Of a stretch of DNA of 10,129 bases, positions 1-6,228 are shown in pieces; within the stretch, counting starts at the first letter, position 1, and each line of letters starts with the position of its first letter. The notes beneath the pieces are model-generated. The model ran no database searches, had not been told where the DNA came from, and saw only the letters and a program-made list of their open reading frames with translations. This DNA comes from an uncultured Acetatifactor sp. (GTDB taxonomy: Bacteria; Bacillota; Clostridia; Lachnospirales; Lachnospiraceae), in NCBI GenBank assembly GCA_947626405.1, contig CANQSE010000053.1:1-10129 (forward strand), read 5' to 3'. The position numbers and the translations under genes are program-made.

Positions 1-82
1 CCCTTATAACGTAGGAAACCCTGATAGTATGCCGCGAGGTTTTCCATGAGGCATATTATCAGGGTTTCCTACGTTATAAGGG
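1..82. repeat. Near-perfect 33-bp inverted repeat at the window edge
   Basis: Bases 1-33 are the reverse complement of 50-82 with one mismatch (G27 against T56, a G-U pair in RNA), separated by a 16-base loop (34-49). The right arm and loop are in frame with the downstream ABC exporter and encode residues that look native to it (an R-F-S-M stretch just before the arm), while the left arm places stops in that frame at 7-9, 22-24 and 25-27. This suggests the left arm is a fold-back copy of the right arm. It could be an assembly or amplification artefact at a contig end, a real inverted duplication, or a palindromic mobile or REP-like element. No T-run follows, so it is not a normal intrinsic terminator. 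Confidence 0.85.
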
Positions 83-1962
83 GCGCCCAGTCGATAATAG
101 CCGCAATTGAGGAAGGCAGGGAGCCGGGCGAAGCGGACAGGGTAAAAAGCATGGAATATGAGAAATACTGCGACAAATGCGGCAGAGCCCTTCCGGGCAC
201 CAGCAGGTGTCCTTACTGTGAGGGGAAAGCGGATGTTATGCGGAAATTCCTCATGTTATGTGGAGAGTATATCGGCAAGCTTCTGTTAATATCCCTGCTG
301 ATGGTTCTTGTCGCCGTAGTGAGTCTGCTTAATCCTCTGATACAGAGGGAATTTATCGATAAGACGCTTTCGTCCGGTCAGGGAAAATGGACCGATCTGT
401 GGCTGTTTGTGGGTGTTACGTTCACTCTGCTTGTAGGGCGGATCCTTCTTGAGGTCGCACGGTTCTGGAACTGCTCCAAGCTTGGGGCCTCGCTCAGCAT
501 GACGCTTCGCAAAAAACTGTATTACAAGATCCAGACGCTGTCGCTGTCATTCATAAACAACAGAAAACCCGGCGAGCTGATGAACCGCGTCTCACGCGAT
601 ACACGCCAGATCCGGACGTTTATGGAAGAAGTGTTCGGGGACATGTTTTCAACGCTGCTGACAATGACGGTCTCCCTTGTGGTCATGTTTGCCATTAGCT
701 GGAAGATGACGCTTTTGTCCATGGTTTTTATAGTGCTGGCATTTGTGATATCAAAGATTTTCTGGCATCATATCAACGTGATTTTCCACAGGCAGTGGTT
801 AAAATCCGACGACTTAAGCAGCAGTCTTCAGGACATCATTGCCGGAATACGTGTTGTGAAATCATTCGGCAAGGAGGAGAAGGAGGCGGCTAAATTCAGG
901 AAAAAAACAAGTGAGTTTGCAGCAATCAGCCGGAAGAACGAGACATTCTGGGCGGTGTTTTTCCCAATCCTGACATTTCTCATGGGCTGCGGGACATACA
1001 TAGCAGTGCTTTTTGGAGGTATGGATGTGCTTGACGGGAAAATGACCATAGGCGAGCTTGTACAGTATATAACGTATTGCGGATATCTTTTCGGACCGCT
1101 GGGATGGATGACGCAGCTGCCGAGATCAGTTATGCAGATGATTACAAGCTTAAACAGAATCTATGACGTGCTTGACGAGGAGCCGCAGCTTGCGGACAGG
1201 GAGGACAGCAGGGAATTTACCATTCAGGGGGCGTTTTCGTTTGAAAAGGTTTCATTTGGATATCAGACCTACGAGCCCGTTCTGGAAAACGTCACGTTTG
1301 ATGTAAAGCCGGGCGAAATGATCGGCCTGGTAGGCGCTTCGGGCGCGGGGAAATCTACGCTGATAAATCTTGTAATGAGACTATATGACGTGGATCAGGG
1401 CAGAATTACAATAGACGGCGTGGACATTCGCGATATCAAAGCTGAGTGTCTTCACTCGCAGATCGGAGTGGTGCTGCAGGAGACGTTCCTGTTTTCGGGA
1501 TCAATTCTTGCCAATATACGTTTTGCCAGACAGGACGCTTCGCTTGACGAGGTGATACGGGCGGCAAAGGCGGCGAACGCCCATGATTTTATCTGCAAGA
1601 CGCCCGATGGCTACAACACCTATGTGGGAGAGCACGGTTACAATCTCTCCGGAGGGGAGAGGCAGCGCATCGCCATAGCAAGAGCCATTTTAAACAATCC
1701 ACGGCTGCTGATTCTTGACGAGGCTACCTCCGCCCTGGACACGGAGAGTGAATTTCTTATCCAGCAGGCGCTGGAACGCCTTGTTAAGGGACGTACAACA
1801 TTTGCCATAGCCCACAGGCTTTCCACGCTCCGCAATGCCGACCGGCTTGTCGTCATTGACAAGCACGGTATCGCTGAGATAGGAACCCACAATGAGCTGC
1901 TGGAAAAGAAAGGAATTTATTACGGGCTGGTGACCGCTCAGCTAAAGATGGCGGAAGGGTAA
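46..1962 (+). CDS. Zinc-ribbon ABC exporter (permease-ATPase half transporter), probably 5'-truncated
   Basis: This is a type IV (MsbA/MdlB-like) ABC exporter half-subunit expected to dimerise in the cytoplasmic membrane; its substrate is unknown. In the 638-residue reading from ATG 46, a zinc ribbon with C42, C45, C55 and C58 (CxxC-x9-CxxC) comes first. About six membrane spans follow between residues 78 and 360. The ATPase domain has Walker A GASGAGKST (K436), signature LSGGERQ (from L534), Walker B ILDEATSALD (D558, E559) and H-loop H590, so it should be catalytically intact. ATG 46 has GAGG six bases upstream. ATG 151 is an alternative start, preceded by AGGG, and would give 603 residues. 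I prefer the longer reading because the residues before M36 (for example RFSM and IEEGREP) resemble the linker that, as I recall, precedes the ribbon in longer clostridial homologues with an extra N-terminal domain. The true start therefore probably lies outside the window. The gene ends with TAA directly against the convergent hflC stop. Confidence 0.9.
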   Translation: MRHIIRVSYVIRGAQSIIAAIEEGREPGEADRVKSMEYEKYCDKCGRALPGTSRCPYCEGKADVMRKFLMLCGEYIGKLLLISLLMVLVAVVSLLNPLIQREFIDKTLSSGQGKWTDLWLFVGVTFTLLVGRILLEVARFWNCSKLGASLSMTLRKKLYYKIQTLSLSFINNRKPGELMNRVSRDTRQIRTFMEEVFGDMFSTLLTMTVSLVVMFAISWKMTLLSMVFIVLAFVISKIFWHHINVIFHRQWLKSDDLSSSLQDIIAGIRVVKSFGKEEKEAAKFRKKTSEFAAISRKNETFWAVFFPILTFLMGCGTYIAVLFGGMDVLDGKMTIGELVQYITYCGYLFGPLGWMTQLPRSVMQMITSLNRIYDVLDEEPQLADREDSREFTIQGAFSFEKVSFGYQTYEPVLENVTFDVKPGEMIGLVGASGAGKSTLINLVMRLYDVDQGRITIDGVDIRDIKAECLHSQIGVVLQETFLFSGSILANIRFARQDASLDEVIRAAKAANAHDFICKTPDGYNTYVGEHGYNLSGGERQRIAIARAILNNPRLLILDEATSALDTESEFLIQQALERLVKGRTTFAIAHRLSTLRNADRLVVIDKHGIAEIGTHNELLEKKGIYYGLVTAQLKMAEG

Positions 1963-2838
1963 TCAGTTTCCGTAAAATATCTGTGCAATAGGGGAATCGG
2001 GCGACAGGATCACGGTCTTGTTGCCCCCCTTCATGGATGCTTTCAGCGCATCCAGACTTCTCACAAAGGAGTAAAATTCCTGTCTCGACTCGTCTCCGTA
2101 AGCTTCGGAGAGTATCCGCATATATTCGGCTTCGCCCTCCGCGATGAGGATCTCGGCGTTCTTATTGGCCTCGGAGAGCATGACGGTAACTTCCTTGTCG
2201 GTGGAATTTCGTATAATCTGCGCTTCGGAGCTTCCCTCCGCGGTGTATGTGGCGGCTATATTGTCGCGCTCGGAAATCATGCGCTCGTATACGGCGGCCT
2301 TGTTATCGCTCGGCAGATCCAGTTTTTTTGTCTCAAAGGACAAAAGCTCAATGCCATACTGGTCGAGAGAACCGCCTATATTTGAAATGACGGCATCGGA
2401 CAGTGCGCCGCTTCGTCCCGATATCACATTGTCCTGGGAAATGCTGCTGATTACGTTTTTGGTGGAGTTATATACTATTGCGTCAAGCCTGCTCTCAGCG
2501 TTGGTGATGGAGCAGTTAAGCGTCTGGGCAAACTTAAGCGGATCCGTGATGTGCCAGAGAACATAGCTGTCACAGATCATTGTTTTTTTATCGCTTGTTA
2601 TTACGTCGGATGGTGAAAGATCGTATAAAAGCGTCTCTTTGGGGAGCTTGTCAACACTTTGTATAAACGGGATTTTAAAGCTGATGCCTGCCTCCGAGAC
2701 GACATGGTCGATCCGGCCGAACTGGCGGATCAGGCTGTATTCGTTCTCCTGTGTTATGACGATTCCGGACGCGCATGTTATCACAACCGCTATGAGAATG
2801 ATAACAATCGCTCCGCGTCTTATTGTTTTAAAATTCAT
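1963..2838 (-). CDS. hflC: HflC-like SPFH (band 7) membrane protein
   Basis: The 291-residue product has one N-terminal membrane span (about 10-26) and then an SPFH/band 7 domain, starting with an ITQENEYSLIRQFG-type segment and the GISFKIPFIQ motif. A helical, charged coiled-coil-like region follows (about 178-245, with RMISERDNIAATYTAEG). HflC family members form large membrane-bound rings with HflK that surround and modulate the FtsH protease; FtsH is not in this window. The length suits the family. GGAGGT lies five bases before the ATG. The gene is 26 bases downstream of hflK on the same strand and is surely co-transcribed. Its TGA abuts the stop of the convergent ABC exporter, so its transcript must end inside that gene. 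The HflC versus HflK assignment rests on gene order, the shorter N-terminus and the RMxxER pattern. Confidence 0.88.
   Translation of the reverse strand: MNFKTIRRGAIVIILIAVVITCASGIVITQENEYSLIRQFGRIDHVVSEAGISFKIPFIQSVDKLPKETLLYDLSPSDVITSDKKTMICDSYVLWHITDPLKFAQTLNCSITNAESRLDAIVYNSTKNVISSISQDNVISGRSGALSDAVISNIGGSLDQYGIELLSFETKKLDLPSDNKAAVYERMISERDNIAATYTAEGSSEAQIIRNSTDKEVTVMLSEANKNAEILIAEGEAEYMRILSEAYGDESRQEFYSFVRSLDALKASMKGGNKTVILSPDSPIAQIFYGN
1999..2026 (+). other. 11-bp hairpin in the possible 3' tail of the exporter mRNA
   Basis: GGGCGACAGGA (1999-2009) can pair with TCTTGTTGCCC (2016-2026) around a six-base loop in plus-strand RNA, using two G-U wobbles. It starts 37 bases past the exporter stop, inside the antisense of the hflC 3' coding end. 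In the minus-strand transcript the wobbles become A-C mismatches, so the full stem is specific to the plus strand. No U-run follows, only C-rich sequence, so intrinsic termination is doubtful. It could mark or protect a 3' end or simply be chance. Confidence 0.3.
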
Positions 2839-2864
2839 TTGATACCTCCGTATGGCGTTTGGCC

Positions 2865-3911
2865 TTATTCCTGCTGACTGTTTTCGGAAACGTTGCTGCT
2901 GTCTGAATTTTCGCTGTCTTCTGTGCCGCCTGTGAAGGATTCAAGCGGATAGAAGGTCTGAACGCTGCTGTCCGGGCCTTCGATCAGGATCTTCAGTCCG
3001 GGAAGTACATCCTCCATTGTCTCGTAAAACATACGTCGCCTGGTGACGGCAGGGTTTTTGACATATTCTTCATAGATGGCGTTAAAGCGTGCGACCTGTG
3101 CGGTTGCCTCGTTGATACGCTCCGTTTTCTGTGCCTCCGCGGCTTTTACGATGGCGTCAGCCTGCGCCTGTGCGGAGGGAATCTGTTCGTTACGGTATTT
3201 GTTTGCGTTGTTAAGGGCCGTCTCTTTGCCCTGCTTTGCCGTTTCAACCGCCTTAAACGCCTCCATTACCTGTGTGGTGGGAGGCTGGGAGTCCTGGATC
3301 GTAATGTTTACAAGCTGGATGCCGATGTCCTGTTCCTCAAGTCTTAACAGGATCATCTCCCGGATGGCTGCCTGGATCTCGTTTTTACCCGTAGTCAGCA
3401 CATCGTCCACAGGGTAGCTGCCGATCACGGTACGGATGCAGCTCTGGCTGATGTTGCGCAGGATATCGAGAGGCTTGGAGGAGGCGTAAATTGCCTTTAC
3501 AGGATCGCTGTAGCGGTATTCAACATAGAAATCCACGTCTATAAAGTTGAAATCGGAAGTAATCATCAGGGATTCATCGGTGATGGTCTCATTGTTGTCG
3601 GTGCTGTACCCGATGGAAAAGCCCTGGATGGTTGTGTTTACCTTTTTTACCTGCTGGATAAAGGGAATTTTAAAATGCAGCCCCGGCGTGGTAACGGCCT
3701 GGGCCTTTCCCAGCGTGATGAGCACTGCCTGTTCCTGCTCCTTTATCTCGTAGGTGGAATTGGCAATGCAAATCATAATGATTACCGCCAGCACCGCAAT
3801 TCCCCAAATTTTTCCCCGCGGTATTTTTGGGTGCGGACCGGCTCCGCTGTCGCGTACGGTTTCAAAACCGTTTCTTATGTTGCGAAATGATTCGCCATTC
3901 ATAAAACTCAT
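2865..3911 (-). CDS. hflK: HflK-like SPFH (band 7) membrane protein
   Basis: The 348-residue product is the first gene of the hflK-hflC operon. A basic, glycine/proline-containing cytoplasmic N-terminus of about 34 residues leads to one membrane span (about 35-51). The SPFH domain follows, with EQEQAVLITLGKA at 58-70 and GLHFKIPFIQQV at 77-88. Typical HflK residues QDSQPP (206-211) come next, followed by VMEAFKAV (215-222). The alanine/glutamine-rich helix (about 225-285) is the usual coiled-coil region of the ring. The tail after about 328 is rich in Ser, Glu and Asp and is probably disordered. Together with HflC it is expected to form the ring that regulates FtsH and membrane-protein quality control. 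AAAGGAG lies five bases before the ATG. A promoter is visible 62-90 bases upstream (3973-4001). Confidence 0.9.
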   Translation of the reverse strand: MSFMNGESFRNIRNGFETVRDSGAGPHPKIPRGKIWGIAVLAVIIMICIANSTYEIKEQEQAVLITLGKAQAVTTPGLHFKIPFIQQVKKVNTTIQGFSIGYSTDNNETITDESLMITSDFNFIDVDFYVEYRYSDPVKAIYASSKPLDILRNISQSCIRTVIGSYPVDDVLTTGKNEIQAAIREMILLRLEEQDIGIQLVNITIQDSQPPTTQVMEAFKAVETAKQGKETALNNANKYRNEQIPSAQAQADAIVKAAEAQKTERINEATAQVARFNAIYEEYVKNPAVTRRRMFYETMEDVLPGLKILIEGPDSSVQTFYPLESFTGGTEDSENSDSSNVSENSQQE

Positions 3912-3972
3912 ATCTGCTCCTTTCCCGGATTTTGTATTTTACCGCCTCGTTGAGAGGAATACGCCTGCACCT

Positions 3973-4001
3973 ATAATACTAGATAATGGGGAAAAGTGCA
4001 A
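3973..4001 (-). promoter_or_regulatory. Sigma-A-type promoter for hflK-hflC
   Basis: On the minus strand TTGCAC (3996-4001) is followed after exactly 17 bases by TATTAT (3973-3978), one base from the TATAAT consensus. The -35 box is weaker (TTG conserved). Transcription would begin near 3966 and give a leader of about 55 bases before the hflK ATG. The promoter is back to back with the tRNA-Val promoter. Confidence 0.6.
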
Positions 4002-4055
4002 TAGTTCTCCCGACAGTACCGGGCTGAATACGTCAGACGCGCTGAGCTGTTACCC

Positions 4056-4103
4056 TAAAATTTTTTTGGGATCTTGACGGTGGCGGAAGAAGCATGCTAT
4101 AAT
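4056..4103 (+). promoter_or_regulatory. tRNA-Val promoter with upstream A/T tract
   Basis: TTGACG (4074-4079) and a perfect TATAAT (4098-4103) are separated by 18 bases. An A/T-only tract (4056-4067, AAAA then seven T) lies just upstream of the -35 box, about 43 to 54 bases before the expected start site. That is where UP elements of stable-RNA promoters contact the RNA polymerase alpha subunit. Transcription would begin near 4110, about ten bases before the tRNA. The promoter is assigned from sequence match and position; the UP role is inferred. Confidence 0.75.
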
Positions 4104-4119
4104 GAAAAGCGGTTTAAAT

Positions 4120-4193
4120 GGAAGCATAGCTCAGCCGGGATGAGCGTTCGCCTCACACGCGAAAGGTCAGGGGTTCGAGCCCCCTTGCTTCCA
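4120..4193 (+). tRNA. tRNA-Val (anticodon CAC)
   Basis: The 74-base gene folds as a complete cloverleaf. A 7-bp acceptor stem pairs GGAAGCA (4120-4126) with TGCTTCC (4186-4192), with discriminator A4193. The D-arm GCTC/GAGC, anticodon stem TTCGC/GCGAA with loop CTCACAC, five-base variable loop AGGTC and T-arm AGGGG-TTCGAGC-CCCCT are all intact. The anticodon CAC reads GUG valine codons. The 3' CCA is not encoded, and a run of six T follows at once. It has its own strong promoter and is flanked by hflK-hflC (divergent) and the glycan locus (same direction). Confidence 0.96.
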
Positions 4194-4199
4194 TTTTTT
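4194..4199 (+). terminator. T-run directly after tRNA-Val
   Basis: Six T residues follow the discriminator base of the tRNA. With the preceding stable T-arm and acceptor stem this may end transcription, but there is no separate hairpin, so read-through into the next gene is possible. The rest of 4200-4293 shows only a weak 5-bp hairpin (4248-4263) and the ribosome binding site of the next gene. I see no convincing promoter for that gene there. Confidence 0.35.
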
Positions 4200-4293
4200 A
4201 TGCTTTAAATTCATGTCTGTAAATTTATTTGATTGTATACGTTTAATGCGTTTTCAGTAACGCTTTGGACGATTTGAAGAAAAGGAGTTATTT

Positions 4294-6087
4294 ATGCGTA
4301 ATGTCCGGCAGTTTTATGAGAGGTACAAATGGCGTCTTTTTTTTGCGGCGGGGTTGTTTGGCGCACTCTTTTTCTGCCTGCCGTACTGTCTTGTCGGGAC
4401 GGACAGTTACGTGATGCCCCACGACCAGCTTGACGTCGAGGTATTAAACTATATTTACAGGGCGAAGTATCTTTTTTCGGGAACTGATGTGATTCCGGAG
4501 TTTATGAACGGCATGCCGTTGGAATCCATGACGCCTCCGGCGCCTCTTGGAGTGTTGTTTTACAGGCTGCTTCCTCCGTTTGCCGCGTTTGCGGTAATGA
4601 ATACTTTCATAGTCGTCGTGGGTTATATTGGAATGTACCTGCTTACTGCCGATATTTCCAGCCATCCGGTGGTACCGTTCATTGTGTCGTGTCTTTTTGT
4701 ATACCTTCCCTTTATGCCTGTGTACGGTCTGACAATCCTGGGACAGCCCCTGTTGGCCTGGGGGTGCGTGCAGATTTACCGGGGAAAAAGAAAACTGATC
4801 GGTTTTGCATGCGTTTTGCTGTACGTTTTGTGTTCGTCTTTTGTTCTGGCAGGTTTTGCCGTTTTGGGAATATTTTTTCCAGTAATTGTGTGTTGCTTTA
4901 TACGTGACAGAAAAGCCGGTACTGTAAAGGAACAAAGGCACGGTACGCTTAGACTGCTTCTTGCCTGGTGCCTCATGGCTCTTGTCTATATCATTTGCAA
5001 CATTCAAATGTTTGGCAGCATCATAGTGGGAGATAAATCAGGAGTGGTCTGGCACCGTGAGGAGATGACGGTTTGGCCGATTGAGGATGTGGCCGGGTAT
5101 TTTAGGGAATTGTTTTTTGAGGGAGGAGGCATTTACGCTCCTTCATGCCATGGCGCGATTGCCGTTTTCGCAGTGATTGTACTGGCGGTATGCGTCGTGC
5201 GCCGCGTTAGGGGAAAGATAAGGTTTTCGTTTTCTTTCAGGCTGCTGCTTCTGCTGTACGGGATTGTGCTTTTTCTCATTTTCTTTGCCTGTGTCTGGAA
5301 GAGCGGACCTGTAACGGCGCTCAGAATGAGTATGGGCGGGAGCCTGAAGACTCTGCAGCTTGACAGGGTGATTTGGCTGCTTCCGACTCTCTGGTACGTG
5401 ATCCTTGCGCTCGCTCTGGAGATTGTCCTGTGTGAATGGAGGAGGTTTACTGTGATTCGGGTAGCAGCGGCTTCGGCGGTCTTTGTCCTGACGACATGTC
5501 TGATATTCCCTGTCAGTCCCATAAGCTTCAACCTCAAGAGGATCATATTTCCGGACACGTATATCAGCTTCGGGTGGGATGAATATTATGCCTGCGATGT
5601 GTTTTCGCAGATAGATGAATTTATTGGCAGGGAAAAGTCGTCGTACAGGACGGTCAGCCTGGGCATATATCCCGCAGCGGCGTTGTATAACGGGTTTTAC
5701 TGCCTTGACGGTTATACCAACCTGTATCCTCTTGAGTATAAACACGAATTTCGCAGGATTATAGAAAAAGAGCTGGAAAAATCCGAGGAGGTAAGGATTT
5801 ATTTTGACGACTGGGGTAACAGGTGTTACCTTTTAAATGCGGAAACCGGAAATTACATGCAGATACAGAAGAATATAGGTGCGTCGTATCATAATCTTGA
5901 GTTCAACACCGCTCAGATGTACAAGATGGGGGCCCGGTACCTTTTTTCCGCAATGCGTATAGACAACGCGGATGAGATGGGGCTTAAGCTCATGAGGGAA
6001 GAACCGTTTTCAACTCCTGAGAGTTATTACGCGGTGTACCTGTATGAGATTGCGCCGAAAGACGTCGTGCTTTCGGACAGGCGATAA
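4294..6087 (+). CDS. Multi-span membrane protein, DUF6044/YkoS-like, GT-C-type glycosyltransferase candidate
   Basis: The 597-residue integral membrane protein has a first span at about 14-32, then a loop with HDQLD (43-47) and the EFMNGMP segment (69-75). Many more hydrophobic spans follow (roughly ten in all, up to about residue 418). A soluble C-terminal domain of about 170 residues ends the protein, with a YFDDWGNRCYLL stretch and a late ARYLFSA element. This layout matches what I remember of the DUF6044 family (B. subtilis YkoS). It also matches the GT-C fold, in which acidic residues of the first outer loop (here D44 and D47) help bind lipid-phosphate-sugar donors. A role in transferring sugars to a surface polymer outside the membrane is inferred. 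AAAGGAG is six bases before the ATG. No clear terminator follows. Family placement is from memory of motifs and is moderately sure; enzymatic activity is not shown. Confidence 0.8.
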   Translation: MRNVRQFYERYKWRLFFAAGLFGALFFCLPYCLVGTDSYVMPHDQLDVEVLNYIYRAKYLFSGTDVIPEFMNGMPLESMTPPAPLGVLFYRLLPPFAAFAVMNTFIVVVGYIGMYLLTADISSHPVVPFIVSCLFVYLPFMPVYGLTILGQPLLAWGCVQIYRGKRKLIGFACVLLYVLCSSFVLAGFAVLGIFFPVIVCCFIRDRKAGTVKEQRHGTLRLLLAWCLMALVYIICNIQMFGSIIVGDKSGVVWHREEMTVWPIEDVAGYFRELFFEGGGIYAPSCHGAIAVFAVIVLAVCVVRRVRGKIRFSFSFRLLLLLYGIVLFLIFFACVWKSGPVTALRMSMGGSLKTLQLDRVIWLLPTLWYVILALALEIVLCEWRRFTVIRVAAASAVFVLTTCLIFPVSPISFNLKRIIFPDTYISFGWDEYYACDVFSQIDEFIGREKSSYRTVSLGIYPAAALYNGFYCLDGYTNLYPLEYKHEFRRIIEKELEKSEEVRIYFDDWGNRCYLLNAETGNYMQIQKNIGASYHNLEFNTAQMYKMGARYLFSAMRIDNADEMGLKLMREEPFSTPESYYAVYLYEIAPKDVVLSDRR

Positions 6088-6122
6088 GGCCGCGCGCAGC
6101 GTAAATTGAGAACAAGTCCGGA

Positions 6123-6150
6123 TTGACAAGCCGTCCGAAAATGCTATAGT
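6123..6150 (+). promoter_or_regulatory. Extended -10 promoter of the radical SAM-glycosyltransferase-flippase operon
   Basis: A perfect TTGACA (6123-6128) and TATAGT (6145-6150) are separated by 16 bases. TG at 6142-6143 provides the extended -10 motif (TGnTATAGT). This is among the strongest promoters visible in the window. Transcription would begin near 6157, leaving a leader of about 70 bases before the ATG at 6229. Confidence 0.75.
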
Positions 6151-6166
6151 AGATTAGGGGGTGTCC

Positions 6167-6205
6167 CTGTATCGGAACCTTGGGGTAAAGCTACGCGAGA
6201 TACAG
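6167..6205 (+). promoter_or_regulatory. Structured mRNA leader hairpin ahead of the radical SAM gene
   Basis: CTGTATC (6167-6173) pairs perfectly with GATACAG (6199-6205), enclosing a 25-base loop. The loop holds short inner pairings that exclude each other in part (ACC 6177-6179 with GGT 6184-6186; GTA 6185-6187 with TAC 6192-6194). The hairpin lies ten bases after the expected transcription start and 23 bases before the ATG. It is not followed by a U-run, so it is not itself a terminator. I do not recognise a known riboswitch core. In polysaccharide operons of Firmicutes, leader hairpins can recruit the NusG paralogue LoaP for antitermination, and this is a candidate explanation. A new ligand-binding or protein-binding element is another. 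Confidence 0.45.
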
Positions 6206-6228
6206 ATAAAGAAAGGTAAAATTAAAAA

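Noticed and set aside
2144..2566. Plus-strand open frame of 140 codons across hflC
   Set aside because: It mirrors the SPFH coding frame on the opposite strand and has no recognisable domain or ribosome site.
4248..4263. Small hairpin GCGTT/AACGC as a terminator between the tRNA and the next gene
   Set aside because: The stem is only five base pairs and is followed by just three T residues.
4120..4293. tRNA-Val as the integration site of a genomic island holding the glycan genes
   Set aside because: No integrase is present and I found no repeat of the tRNA 3' end elsewhere in the window; the possibility cannot be judged without the downstream flank.
4444..5007. Long minus-strand open frame (187 codons) inside the membrane-protein gene
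   Set aside because: Its translation is low-complexity and rich in Lys, Arg, His and Gln, as expected for the antisense of a hydrophobic coding frame; no ribosome site or family motif is visible.
5143..5745. Second long minus-strand open frame (200 codons) in the same gene
   Set aside because: Also a basic, polar antisense shadow, overlapping a further antisense frame; the plus-strand frame is clearly the membrane protein.
6157..6228. c-di-GMP, preQ1 or other familiar riboswitch in the radical SAM leader
   Set aside because: The conserved cores I know for these classes are absent, and the element is short; it is kept only as an unclassified structured leader.
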